From assembly GCA_016935735.1 (NCBI GenBank), contig JAFGQK010000042.1:1-64000 (forward strand): a DNA stretch of 64,000 bases, written 5' to 3'. Both the position numbers and the translations under genes were made by a program. Origin of the DNA: Spirochaetales bacterium (lineage in GTDB: Bacteria > Spirochaetota > Spirochaetia > SZUA-6 > JAFGRV01). The notes under the pieces were generated by a model. The model saw nothing but the letters and a program-made list of their open reading frames with translations, did no database searches and had not been told where the DNA came from. This document shows, piece by piece, positions 20,696 through 29,253 of this stretch. Numbering within the stretch: position 1 is the first letter of the stretch; the number at the start of each line of letters is the position of its first letter.

Positions 20696-21538
20696 ATGAT
20701 TGTTTTTGATGAAAATAAAGCATGGGAACTTCTTGCCACACTTGCCTCCCGGGGAAAAAGACCTCCCGGAACTGTGGAGCATCAGGAATCGATTCAGTAC
20801 TTATTAACGCTCATGCAGGATGTATGTTCCAGGGCGTGGCTTCAGCCATTTTCCCTTCAATTAAAAGGGAAAAACATTGATTGTGCCAATATATGTGGTT
20901 TCCTTGAAGGCAGGGATACTTCATCTACTGTTCTTGTAGGAAGTCATTTTGATACACGATGGATTGCGGATAATGAGAAAGATGTAATAATGCAGGATCT
21001 TCCGATTCCCGGTGTAAATGATGGGACCAGTGGTGTGGTGATTATACTTGAACTGGCCAGAATTTTAAAACAGATGAAACCGGAAAAAAATATATTATTT
21101 ATTCTTTTTGATGCAGAAGATATTGGAATAATAGATGGATATGAGTTTGGGTTTGGTGCCGGGTATTATGCAAAGCATGGTGATATAAGACCGGATCTTG
21201 TTATTGTTCTTGATATGGTCGGTGGTGAAAATATGCATCTAACTGTGGATCTTCATTCATTCACCCATTTGAAATCAAGAAAGGTATTTGGCAGGTTATT
21301 TGCCATTGGGAGAGACTTTGGATATCCCTGTTTTTTCAATAATAGAACCAGTTTGATTATTTCGGATCATTATCCTTTTTTAAAACGGAAAATACCTGCC
21401 CTGGTTCTTATTGATATTGACTATCCCCAGTGGCATACCCATTCTGATACAATTGATCACTGTTCCAGGAATTCATTAAAATATATAGGGGATGTATTAT
21501 TTCATTTTCTTACTCATCCTTTAAATGGTATTATTTGA
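20696..21538 (+). CDS. M28-family zinc peptidase / glutaminyl cyclase-like
   Basis: This 280-residue single-domain M28 fold has the expected metal-binding and catalytic motifs in order: SHFDTRW, GVNDGTSGV, DAEDIG, SDHYPF and WHTHSDT. The arrangement is closest to glutaminyl-peptide cyclotransferase-like members. I see no signal peptide, so it is likely cytoplasmic. It follows the ClpX-like gene by 3 bp and may process peptides made by that machine, which is an inference from position only. Confidence 0.85.
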   Translation: MIVFDENKAWELLATLASRGKRPPGTVEHQESIQYLLTLMQDVCSRAWLQPFSLQLKGKNIDCANICGFLEGRDTSSTVLVGSHFDTRWIADNEKDVIMQDLPIPGVNDGTSGVVIILELARILKQMKPEKNILFILFDAEDIGIIDGYEFGFGAGYYAKHGDIRPDLVIVLDMVGGENMHLTVDLHSFTHLKSRKVFGRLFAIGRDFGYPCFFNNRTSLIISDHYPFLKRKIPALVLIDIDYPQWHTHSDTIDHCSRNSLKYIGDVLFHFLTHPLNGII

Positions 21539-21612
21539 TATTTTTATACATCTTACTTTTAGAGAACTTTGAAAAAGATCTTTCTTTTTAAGATTAATCA
21601 TTATAAAAAAAT

Positions 21613-21641
21613 TTGACTTTATGACAATTCTCGGTTATTTT
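21613..21641 (+). promoter_or_regulatory. Probable larBC promoter
   Basis: TTGACT (21613-21618), a 17-bp spacer and TATTTT (21636-21641) lie about 50 bp before larB. Confidence 0.5.
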
Positions 21642-21691
21642 ATAGAAGATTAAAGAAAAGTATAACAGGGGAGGGGAAGACCGGTTTTTTA

Positions 21692-22438
21692 ATGTGGAAG
21701 AAATATATTTCTGAAATTCTTCAAAAAGTAAAAGATAATTGCATATCTATTGAAGAGGGATATCATCAAATTATTGAATCTGTGACCGGGGAGCTTGGAT
21801 TTGCAGAAGTGGATATTGCCCGTTCAATAAGGACAGGATTCCCGGAGGTTGTGTTCTGTCAAAATAAAGAGGATGATGATATAGTAAAGATAGTCCAGGC
21901 AATTATATCAAGAAATGATCTTGTTCTTCTTACACGGGCAAGGGAAAGCACCTATCGCCTGTTAAGTGAGTGTTTTAAAGAAGTGTTTTACTATAAACGA
22001 AGCAATACAATCACCCTGGGTAAGGCGGAATCAGAAAAAGGATTGGTATCGGTGGTATGTGCAGGTACTTCAGATATTCCTGTTGCAGAGGAAGCATTGG
22101 TAACAGCAAAGATTATGGGTTCAAGAGTAGAAAAGTATTGGGATATTGGTGTTGCTGGAATTCACCGGTTATTTTCCAAACTTAAGAAACTGCGAAAAAG
22201 TAGTGTTATTATTGCCGTGGCTGGAATGGATGGAGCACTTCCTGGTGTTATTGCAGGGTTAACAAGCTGTCCAGTTATTGCTGTTCCTACATCTATTGGA
22301 TATGGAACTGGAACCGGTGGTATTGCTGCTCTACTTACAATGCTTAATTCCTGTGCACCGGGTGTATCTGTCGTGAATATCGATAATGGTTTTGGTGCAG
22401 GGTATGTAGCTTCACTTATAAACAGGATTGGGAAATAG
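21692..22438 (+). CDS. larB: LarB, nickel-pincer cofactor biosynthesis carboxylase/hydrolase
   Basis: LarB carboxylates nicotinic acid adenine dinucleotide and releases AMP, the first step towards the nickel-pincer nucleotide of lactate racemase. The 248-residue protein has the PurE-like core AGTSDIPVAEEA, then AGMDGALPGVIAGL and PTSIGYGTGTGGIAALLTML. A strong AGGGGAGGGG lies 14 bases before the ATG, farther than usual. larC follows after four bases. larE and larA are not in this window. Confidence 0.93.
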   Translation: MWKKYISEILQKVKDNCISIEEGYHQIIESVTGELGFAEVDIARSIRTGFPEVVFCQNKEDDDIVKIVQAIISRNDLVLLTRARESTYRLLSECFKEVFYYKRSNTITLGKAESEKGLVSVVCAGTSDIPVAEEALVTAKIMGSRVEKYWDIGVAGIHRLFSKLKKLRKSSVIIAVAGMDGALPGVIAGLTSCPVIAVPTSIGYGTGTGGIAALLTMLNSCAPGVSVVNIDNGFGAGYVASLINRIGK

Positions 22439-22442
22439 TATA

Positions 22443-23555
22443 ATGTGGTATATAGAATTAAGCCGCGGTGTATCACCCACAGCGTTATGTGAAGCATTGC
22501 TTAAGCTGATTGATGATAAAAAATCACAATTTACCCGGCTATTTATCGGATATATAAAAAGGAACAAAGAACTTGTTGGAAAAATAACTGAAAGGGAATC
22601 AATGATTGACTTTTTTCTATTGAATGAACAATGTAAAGAAATTGCCCCAATGAACAGGAAAAAGGTTTTTGAACTGGCAGATGATATGTCATCCATTCTT
22701 GATACCATTCTCTCTCTTTCAGGACAGAAGCAGGTGGATGTATATGATGTTATTATATACCTGGCGTTGCTTCTTTTAATGGAAAAGCTGGACATGAAGA
22801 AAAAGATAAAAATACTCTTTCCCAGAATCGGGACCGGATCACAAGATATTGTATTTCATATTTTAAAAGGGTTGAATCTCATTCTTGATCCATTAGCCCC
22901 GGTTATTACCCCGGTATGTGCGGCATTTCTGGCGTATTACACAGATCTTTTTGTTCATGTAATCCAGGGAATTCTTACCTCTTTTATTAAAGTATCAGAT
23001 CCACTTAAAAAAGATAATTATATACAATTGTATGAATGTACTGATTGGAATAGAGATGGTAATCCGGATGGGTATGATTATGATATGGTTGGTGTCCTGG
23101 AAACAAACATCGATGATTGTACACCCGAAGTCATTTCTGGTGTTATGTCTGATATTCTCGCTTCCGGTGCCCTGGACTATATTATCATCCCTGCCATGAT
23201 GAAAAAGGGGCGAACTGGTTTTTATGTTCAGGTTCTTTGCCAGAGGAATGATATGGAGAGAATTGCCGATGAACTTTTAAAGCAAACTTCTTCTTTCGGA
23301 TTAAGGATGCAGATTCTTTTGCGAAAAAAGCTCAGGAGGGAAATCAGGACAATTCAGTCATCCTATGGTGAAGTAAGGGTGAAACTTGGATTCAAGGGAA
23401 ATCAGATTATAAAGGCAACCCCTGAATTTGATGATCTTAAGAGAATATCCGGAATCAGGGGTATTTCACTTTTTTCTCTTTATAATGAGATATCAGGTGA
23501 AATAAAAAAAGTGGTTGACTGTTTTAATAAAGATGATAAAATAACACGTTTTTAA
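22443..23555 (+). CDS. larC: LarC, nickel insertion protein (divergent N-terminus)
   Basis: LarC inserts nickel into the pyridinium dithiocarboxylate nucleotide. The C-terminal part is typical: ETNIDDCTPEVISGVMSDIL, then IIPAMMKKGRTGFYVQVLC and the RREI/GEVRVKLG region. The N-terminal 130 residues are divergent and lack the usual FSGISGDM-like motif (here IELSRGVSPTALCEALL). At 370 residues it is slightly short. I use the ATG at 22443; a TTG five codons earlier overlaps larB. Context with larB makes the call firm, but activity of this version is uncertain. Confidence 0.85.
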   Translation: MWYIELSRGVSPTALCEALLKLIDDKKSQFTRLFIGYIKRNKELVGKITERESMIDFFLLNEQCKEIAPMNRKKVFELADDMSSILDTILSLSGQKQVDVYDVIIYLALLLLMEKLDMKKKIKILFPRIGTGSQDIVFHILKGLNLILDPLAPVITPVCAAFLAYYTDLFVHVIQGILTSFIKVSDPLKKDNYIQLYECTDWNRDGNPDGYDYDMVGVLETNIDDCTPEVISGVMSDILASGALDYIIIPAMMKKGRTGFYVQVLCQRNDMERIADELLKQTSSFGLRMQILLRKKLRREIRTIQSSYGEVRVKLGFKGNQIIKATPEFDDLKRISGIRGISLFSLYNEISGEIKKVVDCFNKDDKITRF

Positions 23556-23566
23556 AAGGAGCGTAT

Positions 23567-25000
23567 GTGGCTAAAATAGTGGGAAAAGTTTTTCCCAGGG
23601 TACGGTTTTATGATCAGTACCTTGTGGACCTTTATGACCGGACATGGAACTGGATAAAGGATTTTTGGAAGAGTGGAACTATTGCAAATGGCTTTGGGGA
23701 AATATATTTTAATTATCCGCAAAATGAAGTTATCAATCAATATGAGTCGATTTTCGCAACTTTTTTTCTTGTTTATTCCAATAGGATATTTTCCGTAACA
23801 CCGCTTCTTGATAATTTTTATGCGAAACAGGAACCATCCGGTGCTATAAGGGGAATATACAGCGAAAAAGACGGAAAACCGGTGTTTACCAAAAAAAATC
23901 CCAGGTGTGTCTTGCCACCACTTTTTTCCTGGGCAGAATATAATATTTATCATAAAATCGGCTTAAAGAAACGGGTAAAAGATATTATGCCTATTTTGGA
24001 AAAATATTTTAGCTGGTTAGAACGTGAATTCAGGAATGAAAAAAATGGTCTTTACTCAGTTCCTCTTGCAGCGACAACGATGGAAAATTCTCCGCGAGGC
24101 GAGATGATGTATCCGGTTGATTTTAATGTTCAGCAGGCAATTAACGCTCTTTATATGTCTGCCCTTGGCGAAATTATGAATGATAAGGAGAAGGCGTACC
24201 GATACAAGAGGAAATACTTTTCCTTAAAAGTAAGAATAAATAAGATGATGTGGCATGATGCGGATGGTTATTATTATGACCTGGATAAAAAAGAACGCTT
24301 GCTTAAAGTAAAGACTGTTGCATCCTTCTGGTCGCTGCTGGCAGAAATACCGAATAAAATTAAGAGTGAACGGATCATTGATCACCTTCAAAACCCGGAT
24401 GAATTCGGTCTTGATAATCCATTTCCATCTGTTGCAGTGAAAAGCAGATATTTTCATAAGTTCGGGATGGGGTATCGTGGATCGATTTTTCCACACTTTA
24501 CTTTTATGATTGTAAAAGGACTTGAAAAATATGCCCGTTATGACCTGGCCAGACAGTTCTCTATCCGGCATCTTTACTGTCTCCTCGACGGGCTTCAACT
24601 GGATGATGATAAGGAAGGAACCCTCTGGGAAGCCTATTCTCCAACAGGTTCAGGTCCTGCAAAGTGGCCCGGTAAACAGGGATTTCCCCGTCCCCGTTTT
24701 CTCGCCTATGCAGCTTTGTGTACTATTTCACTTATGATCGAAAATGTGATTGGTTTTTATATCTCCCTGCCAAGAAAAACAATCGACTGGATTATCCCGA
24801 CACTGGAAGTGATGGGTATTGAGGATCTTTCACTTAAAAGAAACATGATTAAGATAATAAGCAACCAGAGTGGCCGTGGATGGGAGATCAGGTTGGAATC
24901 AGAGAAACTTTACTATTTTACTATTAATATATTGGGTGAAAAAAAGAGAACTTTACCGATTCCATCAGGTAAGTGTTCGATACTTCTGGATAAATTGTAA
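23567..25000 (+). CDS. Trehalase/GH63-like (alpha/alpha)6 glycosidase
   Basis: This 477-residue protein resembles six-hairpin glycosidases of the trehalase and GH63 type: YPVDFNVQQAINALYM, PFPSVAVKSRYF and GTLWEAYSPTGSGPAKWPGK, where the glutamate in WEAYSP matches the family's general-base region. It has no signal peptide, so its substrate would be cytoplasmic, perhaps a glucosylglycerate-like or trehalose-like solute. It starts at GTG 23567 with AAAGGAG upstream; the overlapping ATG at 23565 opens a four-codon frame. It is 11 bp after larC, in the same direction. Confidence 0.75.
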   Translation: MAKIVGKVFPRVRFYDQYLVDLYDRTWNWIKDFWKSGTIANGFGEIYFNYPQNEVINQYESIFATFFLVYSNRIFSVTPLLDNFYAKQEPSGAIRGIYSEKDGKPVFTKKNPRCVLPPLFSWAEYNIYHKIGLKKRVKDIMPILEKYFSWLEREFRNEKNGLYSVPLAATTMENSPRGEMMYPVDFNVQQAINALYMSALGEIMNDKEKAYRYKRKYFSLKVRINKMMWHDADGYYYDLDKKERLLKVKTVASFWSLLAEIPNKIKSERIIDHLQNPDEFGLDNPFPSVAVKSRYFHKFGMGYRGSIFPHFTFMIVKGLEKYARYDLARQFSIRHLYCLLDGLQLDDDKEGTLWEAYSPTGSGPAKWPGKQGFPRPRFLAYAALCTISLMIENVIGFYISLPRKTIDWIIPTLEVMGIEDLSLKRNMIKIISNQSGRGWEIRLESEKLYYFTINILGEKKRTLPIPSGKCSILLDKL

Positions 25001-25029
25001 TTCTATAACCTGTATTCTGTTCTTTTTTG

Positions 25030-25860
25030 CTATCCGGATAATTGCCGGACAGCCTGCTTGAACCACTCATACATTAATGTTGACAGGATATTTCCATGGT
25101 CTTCACTGATAGTTTTCCGGTCATTAATATCATATCGAACACCTATTTCTACTCTATCAGGATTGATCCGTGATACGAAAGAAGAGTTGATACGGATAAT
25201 TGTTTTATATAAATATAAATGTAATGTAAGTTCGGTATTCAATTGTATCTTTCCAGTGGTATCCGGGTTTGTGAGAATAAAATTGATACCATTCAAGCTG
25301 AGGTCATTGATATAACTATTCAACAATTGTTCCTGTTCACCAATCCTGATTTTTATCTTGTATTTTAAAGGGAGTAAAAACAGCCGGTACGCTTCACGTA
25401 TGGTTATTTCCTTTTCCGGATGTTTCATGAAAAGGGTATCTGACGTGTTGTGAATTGAATCTACAAGCACATGTTTTTCAGAAAAAGAATCTGTATGCAA
25501 GGAGATATTCTTCAAGTTAAAAATGGACTGTAATAGATCTCTATTTTTCATTCCATAGATAAAACTTTTTGCCGGGGCAAGAGCCGCAAGAAATTCCGAT
25601 AGATGTCCGGCAAAAGGCTTAATATGTTTTCGCTTTATACTGTTTTCTTTAATAATATAATCTATGTTAAAAAAGAATACAGTTCTTTTATGTGCGGTCT
25701 TTTTCAGGTTATGAAAAGATGTTAAATGAGCATCACAGGGTATGATTAACAGATCATTTTTTAATACATCAAGAATATCCTCCTGTGTAAGGTGTGGGGG
25801 CAGACCGATCCAGTATATTATTTTCGGGGTGGTAATAATTTCACCGTCAGCGAACCTCAA
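25030..25860 (-). CDS. PilZ-domain protein
   Basis: This 276-residue cytoplasmic protein has a C-terminal PilZ-type barrel at about residues 165-265 (LPLKYKIKIRIG, then YINDLSLNGINFIL). The first arginine pair of the c-di-GMP motif is weak (only single basic residues precede the barrel), so nucleotide binding is not assured. The N-terminal 150 residues are not recognised. The start is a TTG at 25860, with AAAGGAGG five bases upstream. It follows the GH57 gene by 15 bp and is likely co-transcribed with it. A GGDEF protein is present at 62 kb. Confidence 0.75.
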   Translation of the reverse strand: MRFADGEIITTPKIIYWIGLPPHLTQEDILDVLKNDLLIIPCDAHLTSFHNLKKTAHKRTVFFFNIDYIIKENSIKRKHIKPFAGHLSEFLAALAPAKSFIYGMKNRDLLQSIFNLKNISLHTDSFSEKHVLVDSIHNTSDTLFMKHPEKEITIREAYRLFLLPLKYKIKIRIGEQEQLLNSYINDLSLNGINFILTNPDTTGKIQLNTELTLHLYLYKTIIRINSSFVSRINPDRVEIGVRYDINDRKTISEDHGNILSTLMYEWFKQAVRQLSG

Positions 25861-25875
25861 AGCATCCTCCTTTGT

Positions 25876-28800
25876 TTATTGTTTTATTATCCATTCGTCT
25901 TCTTCATTTTTTCTTGTCTGAGAATCCAGGGAATGAGAGATCATTATTCGACCAGGTTTATCCTGTCTTATACAAAGGGGAAAGAAAGTTGAATACCGGA
26001 TATATTGCAGGGTAGTTTCAAATAATCGCAGCCCCTGTGATACACTGTATCGAGGTTGAATACTCAATTTATTCTGTTCCGGATCAATCTCTATTGTTTG
26101 TATGATATTGTCTGTCCGGTTGACAACAGTAAAAGATTGTACAGAGGATTCTTCAGTTATTCCGGATATCTTTTTTATTTTCCCGTTTATTTCAATCCAG
26201 GTAATATTATCCTGCAGGCATGACAGGTTTGTATTATTTTCAATCTCTATTTCGATATTTTGTTCCCGGTGGGTGGTCGTTATTGTATAAATAAAAATAA
26301 TAAGGGGAGTTTTTTTATTTACCCGGATCTGCTTTTTTAAAGTAATTGTCCTGGTTTTTGCTTTTATTATTATTTCATACCACAAATCTTCATCTTTCAT
26401 GGTTTCCATTTCAAAATCGTCCGTATCAAATGATCCGATTTCTTTTCCTGTTTTCATGTCACGCAACCGTGCAATCTGGTTTACAGGAAGCCGCGTATCA
26501 TAGTCTTTTAAAGCTTCGATAACATTCAGGTTCTGAACAGGTTTTGTTCTGGTTTTTGTACCTGCAAAAGCCGGTTTATCTATAAGTTCCTGGTATAATA
26601 AAATGACTTTTAGATTTGTCGGATCTTTTTTAAGGATTGTATCATATATAGTCTTTAACGATGTTATGTTGTCCCGGAATTCGGTGAAAGTGATGATATC
26701 TGTATCCAGATTATTGTAAATCTGATAATCTTCCAGGTAATTATTGGCAATCGCAACGAATTGACGATACTGGTCAAGTTTCTTTTTGAACCAGGATACC
26801 ATTTTTTTCGCATCATCATGATATGGTTCCTTTATAAGATTTATTGTATTGATTGCCGACAGGGGATTCCCCGTATCAAAATAAATCCAATCTAAAAGGG
26901 TTCCGCCGTTTTTTAAACTGATTACTGCCATCATCTGGCAGGTTATTATGATAATATCCCGGATTCGCTTTTTCTTTTCATCCTTTATTTTTATCGCTGC
27001 TTCCCTTAACTCATCTGTTAACGCACCCATAAGATCAAACCGGTACATAAGGGCATTCCCTTTTGTAAAAAAGCCTTTTTCCTCCAATGCATATAAATAG
27101 ACAGATACAGCAGCTGCAATTCCCCACATCATGTCATGACGCAGGTTGGCAAGATATCTTCCGCCAAAGACCCCATGCCAGGAACCGCAATTCACGGTTG
27201 CCCTTCCCAGCAGGTTAAGGATCAATTCTTTCAATTGTTCATTATCTATATGTTTTATTGTAAGGTTATAAAGAAATACCCATAACCGGTGATATTTATA
27301 ACTTTCTGAATATTTCAACCAGAAATTTTTCCAGGGGATTCCTTTCTCCAGAATTTTCAGTTCCTCTTCTTCCTTTTTTGTCAGGAAATAGCCGGGGATA
27401 TATCTCTTTCTGCAATGGGTTAATCGCTTTCTTTTTTTTAAAGCATTAAGGAGGATTTTATATTTTTTTATTTCAGTATTTGATAACTTTTCATATAAAA
27501 GGATTTCCTCATCCGAGATCACTTCATCATCCACTTTTTCTGCAATAGCATGATAATGGAGCAGCTGTGTTTTTAATGTTTCGATTTTTGTAATTAATTC
27601 ATTTAACCTTACCTGGTTGCCAGTCGTATGAGCCCACCAGGTCATTTCTTTATAAGCGCCAAAGGGGAGGGTGATATATCCGCAGCATGTCGTTTTTTCG
27701 ATTAATTGGCCGGTGGGAAGATAGTTTGCATAGTAGTTATTGAGTTTCGCTTCCAATTCACCATAAAGCCACTGCCGTGCAGATGCCAGATCTTCTTTAT
27801 GTTGCTTTTTATCTCCTATGTATCGCCAGAGGTTTGTGGGTTTTTCGCCATCCCCTGCCCACACCAGTGATTGATGAGGTGAATACCTGTCTTTTTGCGT
27901 TTCTTCCCACATTGCCGTCAATTTTTTTTTTGCTTTTTCATCAATATCATCAACCTTTTTTATAAGGGAGGTAAAATCATCTTTAAAGATAACATAGTCA
28001 AGTGTTTCATCTTCAAATGATAAAAGCGAATGTTTGATAAAAAAATAATCCATCATATGCCAGTTATTTTTAAATATCCTGGTTACCCTTTCTTTTGAAA
28101 TACTCCCTTTTAGATATCCCTGTAACCAGTAAGGAATAAACCTGCCCCCTTTTCTCGGTATTTCACTGAGCCAGTAAGGCCTGGCCTGCCGGTAATCCCT
28201 GTTTGCCGGGAGAATATAAAAAGGATCTGTTTCCTTTAAATCATTATTAAGGATGAAGTACCCTCTTAAATCCTTTTCGGAAAAGGCTGTAAAGGTGAAA
28301 CCGGATGCTTTGATTTCCTGCTTACGCATCTTATAGAAAAGGTGATCGTCGATTGCAGCTTTATTAATACCAAGTTTCCTTAGTTCTTTTGTAAAAAGGG
28401 CAAAATAACCGGGTTCCCATATCCGTTCAACAAGCCAGTACCCGGATGGTTTCATACCAAAGAAGTTCATGATATCGATAGAAATTTGTGTCTGCCTTAC
28501 AGCCTCTTCTATAGGGAGTGTACTTGCCAGGGATTCAAAATAGGGACTTACAAACAACTCAAAATGAGGTTTTTCATCCGGGTTTCCTGTCACCTTTCCC
28601 CGTACCAGATGTGTAAATCTCTTAAGCCAATCCGGGTGTTCCTGTGCCATCCATGTAATGAGTGTTCCTGTTAAATGAACTGTTTCTATATATCCTGCAT
28701 GAGGATTGTTTTTAATAAATGTTTCCCATACCTCCAGCTGCATAAGATAATACTCATAAAGTATATCCATGAGATCCTTAACCCCCATATATATTCCTTT

Positions 28801-29052
28801 TGCTGCATTTCCCAGGGGCTGGTGCCAGTGGAGGATATTGGTAACAGATGGCAGATCCGGCTTCATAAGGTCTTCCGGGATGTAGAGGTCTTTTTCGGTG
28901 TACTGTTCATTTGCAGCCGGAGGGTTGATGATATTCTGTAGAGAAGGACCGATCCCTGATGATCCTGTTACTTTTTTTATATAATAAACAGAATTCTTTA
29001 ATGAGTAAAACCGGGGTTTTGGAGTATCTGTTTGTTGATGAATATTCAACAT
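25876..29052 (-). CDS. GH57 alpha-amylase / 4-alpha-glucanotransferase-like enzyme
   Basis: This very long enzyme (1058 residues from the first ATG; GH57 glucanotransferases are usually near 650) would act on alpha-glucans in the cytoplasm. It has LHWHQPLGN near residue 74, WLVERIWEPGY with the probable nucleophile Glu209, AIDDHLF, WAGDGEKPTNLW with probable acid/base Asp401, and GSWHGVFGGRYLANLRHDM in the middle. The C-terminal part fits the DUF1926-type beta domain. The start is uncertain: ATG 29052 lies inside repeat copy C and has only GGGG before it, while ATG 28866 (MKPDLPSVTN) has GGAAG five bases upstream and begins directly at the catalytic domain. Confidence 0.85.
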   Translation of the reverse strand: MLNIHQQTDTPKPRFYSLKNSVYYIKKVTGSSGIGPSLQNIINPPAANEQYTEKDLYIPEDLMKPDLPSVTNILHWHQPLGNAAKGIYMGVKDLMDILYEYYLMQLEVWETFIKNNPHAGYIETVHLTGTLITWMAQEHPDWLKRFTHLVRGKVTGNPDEKPHFELFVSPYFESLASTLPIEEAVRQTQISIDIMNFFGMKPSGYWLVERIWEPGYFALFTKELRKLGINKAAIDDHLFYKMRKQEIKASGFTFTAFSEKDLRGYFILNNDLKETDPFYILPANRDYRQARPYWLSEIPRKGGRFIPYWLQGYLKGSISKERVTRIFKNNWHMMDYFFIKHSLLSFEDETLDYVIFKDDFTSLIKKVDDIDEKAKKKLTAMWEETQKDRYSPHQSLVWAGDGEKPTNLWRYIGDKKQHKEDLASARQWLYGELEAKLNNYYANYLPTGQLIEKTTCCGYITLPFGAYKEMTWWAHTTGNQVRLNELITKIETLKTQLLHYHAIAEKVDDEVISDEEILLYEKLSNTEIKKYKILLNALKKRKRLTHCRKRYIPGYFLTKKEEEELKILEKGIPWKNFWLKYSESYKYHRLWVFLYNLTIKHIDNEQLKELILNLLGRATVNCGSWHGVFGGRYLANLRHDMMWGIAAAVSVYLYALEEKGFFTKGNALMYRFDLMGALTDELREAAIKIKDEKKKRIRDIIIITCQMMAVISLKNGGTLLDWIYFDTGNPLSAINTINLIKEPYHDDAKKMVSWFKKKLDQYRQFVAIANNYLEDYQIYNNLDTDIITFTEFRDNITSLKTIYDTILKKDPTNLKVILLYQELIDKPAFAGTKTRTKPVQNLNVIEALKDYDTRLPVNQIARLRDMKTGKEIGSFDTDDFEMETMKDEDLWYEIIIKAKTRTITLKKQIRVNKKTPLIIFIYTITTTHREQNIEIEIENNTNLSCLQDNITWIEINGKIKKISGITEESSVQSFTVVNRTDNIIQTIEIDPEQNKLSIQPRYSVSQGLRLFETTLQYIRYSTFFPLCIRQDKPGRIMISHSLDSQTRKNEEDEWIIKQ

Positions 29053-29087
29053 AAGTTGAACCCCAATTGTATATAAATTAAGGTGGT
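29034..29087 (+). repeat. Structured repeat element, copy C (3' part)
   Basis: GTTGATGAATATTCAAC, then hairpin TTCAAC/GTTGAA with loop ATAA, then CCCCAATTGT and AAGGTGGT match the 3' half of copy B. The outer-stem 5' arm and second hairpin are missing. It overlaps the annotated start of the GH57 gene, in antisense direction. Confidence 0.65.
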
Positions 29088-29253
29088 AACCGTCATATTG
29101 TTCGTATGCTATATGTTATGGTATTCTTTATAGTGAGTCAAGAGACACTGTACAGGCTTTTTTCTTTAAGCAGGGCATTGTTTTTTATAAGTATTAATCC
29201 TTGACAAAAAAAATTACTTTTATTATCACTAAAGGTATTTTTAAGGAGCTGGC
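29088..29253. other. Divergent spacer with possible flavoprotein promoter
   Basis: After repeat C this spacer holds TTGACA (29201-29206) followed 17 bp later by TATCAC, or 14 bp later by TATTAT. Either could be the promoter of the flavoprotein gene. A 32-codon open frame from 29108 has no ribosome site and is not called. Confidence 0.4.

Noticed and set aside
29108-29206. 32-codon frame after repeat copy C
   Set aside because: It has no ribosome site at a proper distance and overlaps the probable promoter of the flavoprotein gene.
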